A stretch of DNA of 64,000 nucleotides, from positions 12,777,214 through 12,841,213 of the forward strand of contig OU452233.1 in the NCBI GenBank assembly GCA_911728455.2. The letters run 5' to 3'. Numbering within the stretch: the stretch's first letter is position 1; every line of letters begins with the position of its first letter. The notes below the pieces were generated by a model. That model saw only the letters and a program-made list of their open reading frames with translations, had not been told where the DNA came from and did no database searches. The position numbers and the translations under genes are program-made. Source of the DNA: Marthasterias glacialis. Lineage: Eukaryota > Echinodermata > Asteroidea > Forcipulatida > Asteriidae. Positions 10,965 through 21,530 of the stretch are shown here, in pieces.

Positions 10965-12556
10965 ATAGTAAAATGATTATGCCTATTAGATAAATATATT
11001 TTGGATTTCAAAAAATCCTTTTAATTAAAAAATACCTTTTAATCCTGGAATTCCCTCACGTGAACGGATGGATTGGAACTAAATACGGTCTACACGTAAA
11101 AACAGTACACTCGGTTTGGCTCGTTCACGGTCCAAAAGGCTGGTGCGATCCACTCCGTAACAGTTATCATTGGCTTATTTTCCTTGACCCTTTGACCCCT
11201 GATGGTCTCTTCCATTTGGGCAGTCTGGGCATAATGTAGATCAATCACATCGTTAAATCGTTATATGGAAGTTTATACAATGGGGAATTTTATTTCATCA
11301 TGAAGTCTAGATTATACGGAGCTCCTTAAAGGGACACGAGGAAGAAGAAACATTGGAGGTGAAAAAAATATATTCGAAGAGCAAAAAAAAAAATAAATAA
11401 ATAAAAATTAAGGTGAAACAAATGGTCCATTCAGAAGTACGGATTAAAGCTAGAAAGCAAGGACGGGATCTTAATCTAGGAAAAGGTACATTTATGTAAG
11501 TTATGATTCCATATGTGTATAGGCTCATTACTTTTGACAGCTTGCTGTTGAGTGTTGTAGTACACGCATTTGTAGGCCTGTGTACTTGCTTTACGACACA
11601 TCATTCTCTTATAGTCTCAGTCTTTCGTTGTTAAACGTTGGACTGCTCTGCAGGTACCCTGCATCCGTGGTCACATCGCTCTTCGGATATTTGTTTCACC
11701 TCTCAATTTTTATTTTCGTTCTTCGATTTTGTTTTCACCTCTCAATTTTGTTCACCTCAATTTTCTTTCTTCCCTTTGTCCCTTTAGGGGCTCTGTAAGA
11801 TTATGGTAGACAAACAATCAAGTTTAAAAACGGACAAATCTCTTTAAAAATAGATACAGACAAATGATACAGACAGAGTTCAGGGACTGCGCAGCAAATA
11901 CTTCGTTTAACCAGTAACCATTCGTGCCTATTATCATACCAACGGCACTACTGTAGGCTTTCGGGTAATGGCGTACGCCAGGATTTTTTTCACTGGCGTA
12001 CGGGCACGGGGGGGGGGGGGGGGCATTGCTTTTCAGTGGGGTGAGGGGGCCAGGTACCGTGTTTTTTACTTTTGGGGGCACCCTTGGCCACGCCCCTGCT
12101 TTCAGGGAATTTCAATTTTCAGGATGTGCCTATCCCGTGATTAAAGGCGACTGCGACTATCGAAGCCATCGGTATAATATTCAAACAGGGCGCCCTCTCG
12201 AGCAGAGACTGGTAGTGATGACTTGTGTCACGTGATAGTGTTACGATTTTGTTTCAAAGTTACTTTCAAGACTCACCTGTTAGATAGCACTCTGCAATTC
12301 GTAGTTTTGTTGTTCATTATTGTTTAAAGCTTTGCTCTTGTATGCATTCCCCTCTTGTTGTCACTGTCTTCTTTTGACTGGATGTTGTTAATTTCTTATT
12401 ATTGTCTGCTCTTTTCTCTGTGCCTTGAACATCTATATTTGGCGCATTGCACGATACATAAAAAACAAGTGGGTTGATTTTCGAAAACGAAAAAAATCAC
12501 TAAAAAACGTTTGACCCAAGGTAAATGTTAGAAAAAGTCAGAGAGATCAGTATGCG
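10965..12556. other. Interval without recognised gene
   Basis: AT-rich DNA. A G-run repeat near 11960-12090 has a 'ggcgtacgccaggat' start and a 'ccacgcccctg' end, like the other dispersed G-rich fragments. Open frames here (11580-11798, 11824-12081 and others) are low-complexity or short and have no domain. Confidence 0.4.
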
Positions 12557-12681
12557 ATTTCACAAAGATTTAAGATTCATCTTAACTGTTGATTAGCAAA
12601 GTGTGATGTCACAAGATAAATTACTATGGTAATTATACTGACAACTCATCTTAGAGATAAGTCGTAGTGCTTTGTGAAATC
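12557..12681. mobile_element. 125-bp MITE
   Basis: Left gatttcacaaag...cttaa and right ttaga...ctttgtgaaatc form inverted ends. A partial related copy (tttcacaaagtacttaag) is seen near 57625. Confidence 0.55.
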
Positions 12682-12699
12682 CACCTCAGGGGTGATAAA

Positions 12700-13716
12700 A
12701 TGTATAGTGTTAAACAGATACATTGTGCCCCCGGTCCTGATAGGTTTATTTCCAAAACAAATGTAAAATATGCAACGCTAAAAAAGAAAATGCGACGGGA
12801 AAAGAAACGCGACGGGAAAACAATGCGACGGGGGAAAAAGCGACGCTTTGAAATAATTGGGTCAAATATGGAACACCATAGCGTAGTCTTGATCCTAGAA
12901 AAGACGCTCTCGCATCGAGTTTCTACTTACGCGGTATACCATCCCCCCATAAAAAAAAATTAAAAAATGGTCCCAAACTCTAACACACTCTTCCCCTCTT
13001 GTACAGAAGACCCCCACCCCTAAAATTTTCGAAAGAATTCCAGAGATTTCCAGAACACAATACGCGGGGTGCATATAAAGCACCAGAATGTTACGCGGCG
13101 GCATTCTGGGATCAAAGACTTGCCGAAAGAGGGCGCACTAAAGACCAGCACCAAACAAGTGTCAGTACCCTCTTCTGTTAACAGAAAACTAAGGCCATTC
13201 TGGAAAGAATCAGAACTGAGAAACATCAATTTCATGCTCCTTCGCTTCGCTCATCCGCATGAAAAACAGTTTCATTCTAAGAACAGCCTCAATGATTACA
13301 CTATAAGACAAAATGATTCAATTTCTGAATTATTTTAATGACAACTTTGGATAAGGGCCAGGATTCAGATGCCGATTACCCTGGAGTAATTTATAACAAT
13401 AATATTATTTCTTTAAAAACATTCAGATTAAATTATAAGCAAAATACTGTTTTGACAACTCATTAAATATGAAACTAATAATCCATAATTTTTCATGATA
13501 CATTTCAATTGAAAATCTATTTGAAAAGAAATTACATAATTCAATATCACCAATAATTCCACCGAGGAATTTTAGCCCTTACGGCTCTTCGGATTATCTG
13601 TCCGGCCAAAAAACTCATTAATAACAAAGAATTCACCTCTCTCAAGTTCCAATCATGAAACTTTGGCCCTTGAGGCTCTACTGAACTTTGTCCTCAGTCC
13701 ATTTCTCTTCACCGAA

Positions 13717-13720
<4 letters not shown>
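12700..13720. other. Interval without recognised gene, flank of the retrotransposon
   Basis: Contains A-rich repeats of the type gcgacgggaaaa at 12788-12850. There is a repeated phrase at about 13570 and 13665 (tagcccttacggctct / tggcccttgaggctct) that may be part of the downstream terminal region of the adjacent retrotransposon. Open frames at 12999-13338 have no recognisable domain. Confidence 0.4.

Positions 13721-13773
<53 letters not shown>
13720..13773 (-). repeat. Poly(A)-like run after the recombinase
   Basis: An uninterrupted run of about 53 T on the plus strand (A on the coding strand), ending about 20 bp from the recombinase stop codon. DIRS-order elements do not normally end in poly(A). 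It may be an expanded A tract or the trace of LINE-mediated copying. Confidence 0.6.
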
Positions 13774-13774
<1 letters not shown>

Positions 13775-13794
13775 ACCAATCAATTCTAACTCCT

Positions 13795-14733
13795 TTACTT
13801 TTCGCACAGAGACCTCGATAAGGCCAAGCGAGTTTCTATATCCCGCTTAATGTACCTGTTTTTGGCTTGTTGGGTTTTCCACCTACCATGCTGCATGATT
13901 AACTCTTCCGATATACCCTTATTGGCCAAATGAGTGGCGCCTCCAGAACGCATGCTGTGTAAACCAAAAGACTGCGGACGCTCTATGCCAATTTGTTTCA
14001 TTGCATCTAAAAAGATTTCCCTGCATCTGGTATAACTAAGAGGTTTGTGCTTTACCGGTTTGTAAGATTTTGTGCTCGAATGAAATGATAAGGCTGTAAA
14101 TACATACACATCTTCGCCACATTGTATATCACATTGATGCATATATCTACGTAGCATTGTTACTGGACAGTAAGTATTCTGTGTGCACGACAAAAAAGTA
14201 GTGTTGCCATCTCTAAAAATGTCCGTTTTAGAACGGGGAATAAAAATTCTCAACCCGGCTTGATTTTCTAATTCAGTGATGTGGCATGCTTTTAGTTGTG
14301 CCATCTCATCGTGTCTGAACAGAAGAGAAAACATTAACGTCACATAACAAGCCGTCCTTAATTGTATGAGACTACTTTCTTGATTAGCGAATTTATCAGC
14401 TATAGATCTCACATGATCAATTGTTAAAGGTTCCTTCTGCTCTGGGGGTTTATGCAGTGATTTTCTTTGGCTGATTACAATCTGTTTCAGTAGTGGAGAG
14501 TCTACTGGGTTTGACTCGATATTCAGGAGAGAATGAAGCCATTTAATTGCAGCGGAAAACGTAATTATTGAACTTTCAGATTGCGACAAATTACTCTTAT
14601 CGATGATAAAAGCAGCAACAACAGTGTCTTGAACTGGGAATCGGAGAGGAATTTTATGAGCAACCAACCAAGCGAAAAAATCTCTGCATTTATAAAGATA
14701 ACTGTTTAGAGTACTCTCTGCTTTGGCTAGCAA
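13795..14733 (-). CDS. Tyrosine recombinase of the DIRS/Ngaro-like element
   Basis: 312 aa. The N-terminal half resembles a SAM-like core-binding domain (TLNSYLYKCRDFFAWLV). The C-terminal half has the family residues: Arg140 in LLFRHDE, His259 and Arg262 in LHSMRSGG, His282 in MQHGRW and the nucleophile Tyr294 in KNRYIKR. In this family the enzyme integrates a circular DNA copy by site-specific strand exchange. The frame is intact and all key residues are present. It lies downstream of RT/RH, separated by about 140 bp. Confidence 0.88.
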   Translation of the reverse strand: MLAKAESTLNSYLYKCRDFFAWLVAHKIPLRFPVQDTVVAAFIIDKSNLSQSESSIITFSAAIKWLHSLLNIESNPVDSPLLKQIVISQRKSLHKPPEQKEPLTIDHVRSIADKFANQESSLIQLRTACYVTLMFSLLFRHDEMAQLKACHITELENQAGLRIFIPRSKTDIFRDGNTTFLSCTQNTYCPVTMLRRYMHQCDIQCGEDVYVFTALSFHSSTKSYKPVKHKPLSYTRCREIFLDAMKQIGIERPQSFGLHSMRSGGATHLANKGISEELIMQHGRWKTQQAKNRYIKRDIETRLALSRSLCEK

Positions 14734-14870
14734 AATGTCCTGAAAAATTTGTTCCTTGAATGCGTCTATACTGTTGGGAAAGCTTGACCAAAAATCTTGA
14801 CTGCGAATGACCTATACAGCAATTAAGAGAAAATTAATTAAGAATAAATAATCAAACTCATGTAACTTAA

Positions 14871-17162
14871 TCAAATCTCAGTACAATCAATATATATGGC
14901 ACATACTGGACTAGTAAACGTATCTGAGCCCAAATAAGAATTCTTGTTATTCCCCAACTCTAAGATGTCTGAACCTTCAAGAGTTATCATTCCCGTAATC
15001 CATGTTCTGTAACAAGACCATAACAAAGGCCAAAAGGGGGAGGAGGGCCACCAGGGGAAAACAAGGGCTCCTCTGCCTTTACATAAGTACAAATGTCTTA
15101 GAACACTAGGGATCAAAAGTACAGGGGGCACTAACAAACAATTCTCTTTTGACCAGTCCTGTGCTAAGGCATCTACGCCGGCTGTATTTGGATTCCAAAA
15201 TCTGGAAAAGAAGCGGGACACTTTAGCATTATAATAACTTGCAAAACAGTCAACTGAGAAGGGACCCCATGTATCATTGATTATGCTGAAGAATTTGTCT
15301 GAAATCATCCAATCATCTAAATCGATCAATCTACTGACAAAGTCTGCTTTGTCATTCATGGTTCTTGGTATCCATTCTACTTCTAGACGCACATTGTTAT
15401 TAATACAAATATTGAAAATATCAATTGCCAAACTATGTAATTCCACCTTCATGCTTCCTACTTCCACTATACGAGCTGCTGACTGACTATCTGTGAAGAT
15501 TTTGAGTTGTGAATTGGATACTATTGGCAGGAATGATGAAATTGCAAATAATATTGTATCCAATTCTCGCCAAGTGGAACTTCTTTTTGCCTCAACTTCA
15601 GTCCAATTTTTGTGAGCTGTATGGATATCATTACATAATATAGCACCAGATCCCACTGCACTTGTATCCCCACATACTATCTTGTTCACTCTGGTGGAAA
15701 CAAATAGATAACGCACATTTCTTTTTGAAGCATTACTCTTCCAAAATTCAATTTCTGACAAGCACAAATTATCAAGTTTGATAATATCGTCTTCATGATG
15801 AGCCTGTGATATTTTCATTTGGCAGTTCCTAGTGGATAGTCTAGTTAAATTACCAACAACAGGGCCCAGAGATATGATCTGGCCTACAAAAGAATGTAGC
15901 TTGCGAATTGTGACAACGTCTGCAGAAGTCAACTCATTGATAGTGCGCAGAATTTTATCAACGCGCCTCTGGGAAACTCGCAAAGTGCCCTCTACGGAGT
16001 CCCAATGCATGCCAAGCCAAACAATTTGGTTAACAGGATTCCAGCAAGATTTGTCCATGTTATAAACTAAACCAGATCTTATCAAATCAACTTTTACATG
16101 TTGGGAGATTTTACTTGCAATGTGAAGATCATTTGTGTTATTATCACATGAAGCAGGTACCACCACAAAACCATCATCTAAGTACAGGGCAATGAGAATG
16201 CCACACGATCTCCAGTGGGTCACGAGTGGTTTCATCATCTTGGTGAATAATAATGGTGCGGAAGACAACCCAAATGGAAGAACAGTAAACTCAAAATATC
16301 TGCGAACATTGTTTATGATCCAAGAAAAACCCAAGTATTTCTGATAGTCGGAAGAGATATCAATGTGGTGATACCCTGATTTCAAATCAAATGAAAACAA
16401 GTAAGCATTCTTTGAAAGAAATTGAAGACCTACTTTCCAGTCATCTAATTTAAAATGCATCTTTGGGACATACTCATTTACGTTAATCAAATCCAAAATC
16501 AACCTTCTTTTACCAGATGCCTGATATGCAACAGAAAGGGGATTGACAACAAATGAAGGGTTTAATTTTTCTTCTATTCTACCAGAGCTTAATAACTCTG
16601 AAATTGTCTCCGTCACAAAGGAATCTTCCTTAATTGCCGACTTGTTATTTTTGAAAAACATGGATGGTGGTGATGTAATGAAGGGAATGCGGTAACCCTC
16701 ATTGATAACAGACAAAACCATGGATGATGCCCCTATATGAAACCAAAATTGTGAGTGAGCTCGTAACCTGCCTTTCGCATTGACTTTATCAGAAATTAAA
16801 TTCTTAATACTGCTATCCTGATAATCACATCGTACCTCCAACACGTCAGCAAACTTATGTGACAGGCTTGCCACCTTAAGAGACGCTTGAGCCTGACGTT
16901 GATGGCGCTGCAATTGACTCTGCGGGCTTGAATGAGCCTGTGGGCGTGGATCCCGCAATTGCTGGTAGGAAGTTGTACCCTGTTCGATGAAAGGCGGGAG
17001 CTTGCCATGGAACCGACACACCTCTGGAGTGGAAAGTGTTGTATCCAAGGGGAAGAGCCGTCTGAGCTCGGGATCGGACTCGGTGTGACAGTGGGGGGCC
17101 TGTTGCGTAGGGACACTCCCGGGCCCAGTGGCCAGGCATTCTGCAGCTGAAACACACATCAT
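14871..17162 (-). CDS. Reverse transcriptase / RNase H polyprotein of the same element
   Basis: 763 aa open frame. RT motifs: FSFDLKSGYHHIDI (first catalytic Asp259), LPFGLSSAP, and the YLDD box at 327-330. RNase H carries Asp499 (CGDTSAVGSG), Glu533 (WRELDT), Asp558 (FTDSQSA) and Asp607 (NDKADFVSR). A C-terminal segment (FSVDCFAS...NAKVSRFFSR...WNP) is of a type shared by DIRS and Ngaro elements. The first 50 or so codons overlap the zinc-knuckle frame and may not be the true start; translation may involve frameshifting or splicing. Confidence 0.88.
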   Translation of the reverse strand: MMCVSAAECLATGPGSVPTQQAPHCHTESDPELRRLFPLDTTLSTPEVCRFHGKLPPFIEQGTTSYQQLRDPRPQAHSSPQSQLQRHQRQAQASLKVASLSHKFADVLEVRCDYQDSSIKNLISDKVNAKGRLRAHSQFWFHIGASSMVLSVINEGYRIPFITSPPSMFFKNNKSAIKEDSFVTETISELLSSGRIEEKLNPSFVVNPLSVAYQASGKRRLILDLINVNEYVPKMHFKLDDWKVGLQFLSKNAYLFSFDLKSGYHHIDISSDYQKYLGFSWIINNVRRYFEFTVLPFGLSSAPLLFTKMMKPLVTHWRSCGILIALYLDDGFVVVPASCDNNTNDLHIASKISQHVKVDLIRSGLVYNMDKSCWNPVNQIVWLGMHWDSVEGTLRVSQRRVDKILRTINELTSADVVTIRKLHSFVGQIISLGPVVGNLTRLSTRNCQMKISQAHHEDDIIKLDNLCLSEIEFWKSNASKRNVRYLFVSTRVNKIVCGDTSAVGSGAILCNDIHTAHKNWTEVEAKRSSTWRELDTILFAISSFLPIVSNSQLKIFTDSQSAARIVEVGSMKVELHSLAIDIFNICINNNVRLEVEWIPRTMNDKADFVSRLIDLDDWMISDKFFSIINDTWGPFSVDCFASYYNAKVSRFFSRFWNPNTAGVDALAQDWSKENCLLVPPVLLIPSVLRHLYLCKGRGALVFPWWPSSPFWPLLWSCYRTWITGMITLEGSDILELGNNKNSYLGSDTFTSPVCAIYIDCTEI

Positions 17163-17199
17163 TTGGCATGCCTAAAATGTATAATGAGAAAAAATACAA
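16876..17199 (-). CDS. C-terminal gag fragment with CCHC zinc knuckle
   Basis: 107-codon frame holding CFSCRMPGHWAREC, a C-x2-C-x4-H-x4-C knuckle at residues 16-29. It overlaps the start of the RT frame in another phase, as expected for gag followed by pol. The rest of gag is not visible upstream. An acceptor-like site (tttttag / gcatgcc) at the start suggests that the N-terminal part is in another exon or has been lost. Confidence 0.65.
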   Translation of the reverse strand: MYFFSLYILGMPNDVCFSCRMPGHWARECPYATGPPLSHRVRSRAQTALPLGYNTFHSRGVSVPWQAPAFHRTGYNFLPAIAGSTPTGSFKPAESIAAPSTSGSSVS

Positions 17200-18675
17200 A
17201 CAGCGAGAAAAACTGGAACTTCATATAAGGAAAACACGAACAATATGGGTAACCAGCAGTGAACGACCTGAAAGAACTCACTGGTCACTACCGTAGCTTT
17301 ATATATCCGAATGCTTTAATGCTTCGGTGAGTTTACATCAATTCTAGGCGTGGCTCCCTTGAACCATAACCAACACTTTGCATTGAACGGGGGGCACACT
17401 CCCATCATTGATGCTATCCCAACGAATGAAACTAAATATCTATACCGCTTCAAGCATGCAGTACACTACTCCCTAAAGACAGACAGGTTTTTTAAGTTAA
17501 CACTTCCAAAATTGTTCAACAAGCTGGAAGAGGAACTTTTCAAAACACTTAGTGTTTTTTAAATCGGTCCAGTGGTTGTGAACAATCACTATTTTTTTAT
17601 GAACCAAGGTCCTAAAAATCTCGACTTAATTTTGCATTGTTTTAAACATAGTGTGTATTATGATGGCATCAGTTTAAACAAACTCAGTTCAGCTCTTTTA
17701 GTGGCATGCCATTATAAAACTCATTCCCTCAGTTTGCTCCTATTAAAATATATACAAAATCTAAAAATATGCAGGTACCATAATAATTCAAACATCAACA
17801 ATAACAAAGGGAAAATCGAATGAAAAAGTACAAAAAAAATCAAAACACCCATGAAAAGCAGCATGGGTAATGGATGACTTGGGAAGTGAGGGGGAGGGGC
17901 CGAGGATGGTACATGGGAACAGGTGAGAGGCAAAGGGACAAGGAAAGATTGGAAAGGAGGAAAAGGGGGGGGGGGGAAACACAGCACATGGGAGCGGGGA
18001 TAAGGCCAAGGGGGAAAGAGTTGGGAAGGGGGCTGGAAAGGCAGTAGACGAAGACACAAACGTCCAAAAGAGCATGCCTTAAACAGCAACCTTTCGACAG
18101 AAGTAATATAATTTTCTCATCAGCAGCAATGTGAATTGTTAAAGTTTCACGTAGCTCACAATTATTAACACCAGTACAGACTTGTTGTCAAAACTGACAT
18201 CAAACTTTTTTAAATCACTCAGGAATGTTGCAATACCACCAGGTGGAACTAAAGAACTGGGTAGTTTTGTTTCCCACATCCGGTGATCGTTTTAATGCCC
18301 TGCCAAGCACTTTTATTTGGAACCCTGAAAAAATTTGCCCCCTTTTTTCCCCCGTATTCCTTTTACTTTGTCGAAATTTGACAATTTAAAATAAATGACG
18401 GTGAAAGAAGAAATATTTTAGTTTTAATAATTAAAACAAAATGGTAATTAAACTAATATAACCACACTTTAAACAGATGCAGGTAGCATTAATTTTATTA
18501 GAAACTAGCTCGGCAGTTTACACTGTGCTGTAAGACCCTAATCAAACAAGCAAACTGACAGGTATTGAAGTTATTTATCGAATGTTAAACACAGATCTCA
18601 TTCAGCTCACTTCATGTTCATCACATAAACTTCAAAATTGAAGTTGGTCTATACAAAGATAAATCAGCTCGTCGT
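17200..18675. other. Interval without recognised gene
   Basis: Near 17290-17340 lies a small hairpin (ccgaatgc...gcttcgg). At 17870-18060 there is a purine-rich strand (ggga/ggaa-type) that produces overlapping minus-strand frames of low complexity. No gene supported. Confidence 0.4.
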
Positions 18676-18998
18676 GTGCCCGGTAAAAGGACGTAATGGA
18701 AAGTTCCCGGTAAAAGGACGTAAGCAATTTATGTTAAAAATTTGTGTTTCAAGAATTATGAGCGGGAAAGTTTGGTAAATTTTTTGCCATGCAAAAGTCA
18801 TTCTAGAAAGGTTCAATTCTGCATGGGGAATGGGGAAACATGTCTTCAGGGTAACTCTAGCAACAACAAAAAATATCAAAAATGATATATTTTTCATGTC
18901 AGGAGCCATTTTGTTGCTTACGTCCTTTTGTTACTGGGACGAACTACTTTATGTTCCCGGTGAAAGGGCGTAAGACTTTACGCCCTTTTACCGGGCAC
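18676..18998. mobile_element. 323-bp MITE with 21-bp terminal inverted repeats
   Basis: GTGCCCGGTAAAAGGACGTA at the left is matched by TACGCCCTTTTACCGGGCAC at the right. Additional subterminal copies of CCCGGTAAAAGGACGTAA at about 18705 and near 18916-18973 show the same motif in both orientations. It is non-coding; an 81-codon frame inside is spurious. Confidence 0.8.
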
Positions 18999-19361
18999 AT
19001 CAACGAATATGCAAACACTGTGAACAGGATATTGGAAATGAAACTAATTTTTTAATCGGTTGCCCATTGTATACTGAGTTGAGACAATATTACTACAATA
19101 TTACTGCACAATGTCTTCCCAAGTATGACTAATGGTGAACAATTTCTCTTCCTTATTTCCTCACAAGATTGTTACTTGCATTTGAAAACATATTTTCTTG
19201 TTCACTGAGTTGAAAGAGAAGCAAAATGTTGAAATATTATGTGTATTTATTAACCGTTGTAACCACGCTACTATCATATAAACACTTCCGCTTAGTTATC
19301 TAATGTTGTTATATGTATGATTATGTATCATTGTTATATCTGTACATATATAATGATATAC

Positions 19362-19702
19362 CATTAATAAATACCTAGGACAGTTTGTGGATTCTGATTG
19401 GTCAAAACGTGATCACGTGGGGGTGTATTAACGGCGATATAAAGACCGGCTAACAAAACAAGAAAGTATCGCCGAGAAAGAAAAGTTACAAAATGGACGA
19501 TTTTAGCCGTTTATTTCGTTAAAAAGGTATTTATTAATGGGAATAACAGTGCGAGGACCCGATCTTCACTGCTTGGTAATGACCTTGGGTGGTGGCTGGC
19601 CGCTGTTAACGACCGCGCCTCCGGCTTGGTCGTTAACAGCGGCCAGCCACCACCCCGGTCATTACCAAGCAGTGAAGACCGGGTCCTCGCACTGTTATTC
19701 CC
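19362..19702. repeat. Long foldback, inner stem arms of about 75 bp
   Basis: Between 19539 and 19702 the sequence GGGAATAACAGTGCGAGGAC... is followed, after a loop of about 13 nt (gcgcctccggctt), by its near-exact reverse complement ending GTCCTCGCACTGTTATTCCC. An outer pair, attaataaatacct at 19365 and aggtatttattaat at 19525, brackets a further 160 bp. It is probably a foldback DNA element. Confidence 0.8.
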
Positions 19703-20658
19703 TAAATATCATTGTTATGTATCATATTATATGTATCATTGATGTTACCCTTCCCGGAGTTCGGGGTTTGTTCGTGAAGTTGGAATAAAATAGTTAGTCA
19801 ATTATTATTATTACTATACAGGGCCTAACTTAACATTTACTCTTCAATTTCCGTCAATTGTTCAATGTTGAACCTTAGAAATTCACCGGGGCTAGTACGA
19901 ATTTCAAAATGAACGTTACCCTCAAAGTGTTCCATTGTATAGTTGTGTAATATCGAAAAGAAATCGTGAACATAAACAACTTACACGAGAAACGAAATTT
20001 ACAAGAAATGTAGCTGTATATACCCGGATCGTAGACAGTATTATGTGTTTTTACCTCCGTGTCAGATTATCTTATAAAAAATAGTAAACGGCTCAACAAG
20101 AGTGCTGATAAGGGACTTGTCTATAGGAAAAGTGAAAATTTTAAATTGACCAGAAGTCCCCCCACAACAAATGGTGCACCCCTTGTGCCCCCCCCCCCCC
20201 CACCAAAAAAAAATGTTACCCTAGTTTTGCCGCTGGTGTTTGTACGTTGTATCACATCCAAACGTATACATGTAGATCGCTGCACCCCTGCGCACTGACC
20301 GACCAATGGCAAGTTCCCATAGGTCTACGGCACGAATTTCCCCTCAATACGGGTGCCGGTTTCATCCCAACTTTAGTTTTTATACTTTTGTGATTTAAAC
20401 CTACAATACATTTCGGAATAAATGCATCTGTAGGTTAATATGTGCATTTTCGTTTTTATAGTTTTAACACAAGAACAAATTTCAATTCACATGACAATTT
20501 AAGAGGATTTGCAGAGCAGAGATCTGATCTTTGTGGTCCATATGGTTATGTCTGATCAACCAAACCACCAGGTAAAAAACATTAATCCATGGGGCTGGTA
20601 AATTAATTGCAGGGACTGGGCCTGGAATGTCCCATCGGGTACAACCCTCCTTGGTCAC

Positions 20659-21530
20659 CTAACGATGAGCTCCAAGGCAATGTGTGAAACTGGTTGCAGC
20701 AGTGGGATTGATACCGGGTTCCATTTGGTACATCTCTCCTTGATCAGCTGCTACTGATCTTGTATTTGATTTCTGATAATACAAACTAGGAGCACGAGTG
20801 GGATGAATATCTGCGATAATTGTGTGAAGTTGTCTTTCTTTTGCAACCTCGGATAATCTTCCCTGCAATTTCGGATGAAGCCTAGTTGCAAAAGTGACAT
20901 CATTGTTAGGTACCACTGCCGCAAAGTCTTCAGGCAGCACTTCATTATCTACAAGATGTTTGTTGTGTGACACATTTACAATTTCAAGGGGCGTGGGTGC
21001 ATCAGTTTTTCTAGATGACTTTGGCATACGTAATCGCAGTTTTTTAAGAAATCTGTTGTAATTGAAAAGTATGTTGCACATGTTTCTGGAAGTTTTTAGA
21101 GGCTTTAAGACAGGGAGAAGCTGACCAAGAAGAGGACAAAATTTGAAATCTATTTTGACATTTTTTGAAAAATAACTTGGAGACGGCATTTCAGACGAGC
21201 AGTAGGATGTGGTCGCTTTTGATGATACATCTTGGAAAGAGATTTCATCATGACTTTGTGACGATGCTGATGACGATAATGAAAGTGATAAAGAGGATGA
21301 TGCTGTTGAGATTGATGTAGGGGAGGATGGACAACTAAGTGGTGATGAGTCTGTATAAAGAGACACATCCAAGAAGATGGGGATAATACACGTAGCGAGT
21401 TTGGATGACATGACATCAGCAGCGTGATGCACCTCGTACTGACTGAACTGTGAGGTGGTGTAACTTGGTGTAATAAGCATAATAAAGCGGCGACTAGAAG
21501 TCAGTGCTCTACTTAGCTCCTCCAAGAAAA
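20659..21530 (-). CDS. Gene B exon 7: TIR second half with serine-rich insert, and tail
   Basis: Starts after acceptor tttttgcag in phase 1: VFLEELSRALTSSRRFIMLI is helix B and strand C of the TIR fold, CIIPIFLD is strand D. Strand D is followed by a Ser-rich stretch (protein residues about 407-470) that gene C lacks. The domain resumes at FCPLLGQLLPVLKPLK and reaches FLKKLRLRMP, equivalent to box 3 (FW.KLR..MP) with Leu for Trp. A tail of about 120 residues follows to the stop at 20659-20661. Confidence 0.85.

Larger units (their letters stand above)
13720..17199 (-). mobile_element. DIRS-order tyrosine-recombinase retrotransposon, Ngaro-like
   Basis: Read on the minus strand, the order is a zinc-knuckle gag fragment, reverse transcriptase plus RNase H, then a tyrosine recombinase, followed by a run of about 53 A. 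The RT/RH (763 codons) and recombinase (312 codons) frames are open throughout, so the insertion is probably young. No methyltransferase frame is seen, which fits Ngaro-type better than classical DIRS1; this subtype call is tentative. The 5' part of gag is missing or separated by an intron, because an acceptor-like tttttag precedes GCATGCC. Split terminal repeats typical of this order were not resolved. Confidence 0.75.

Noticed and set aside
17721..18089. Three overlapping Pro/Phe/Ser-rich minus-strand frames
   Set aside because: Low-complexity purine-rich DNA read in three frames.
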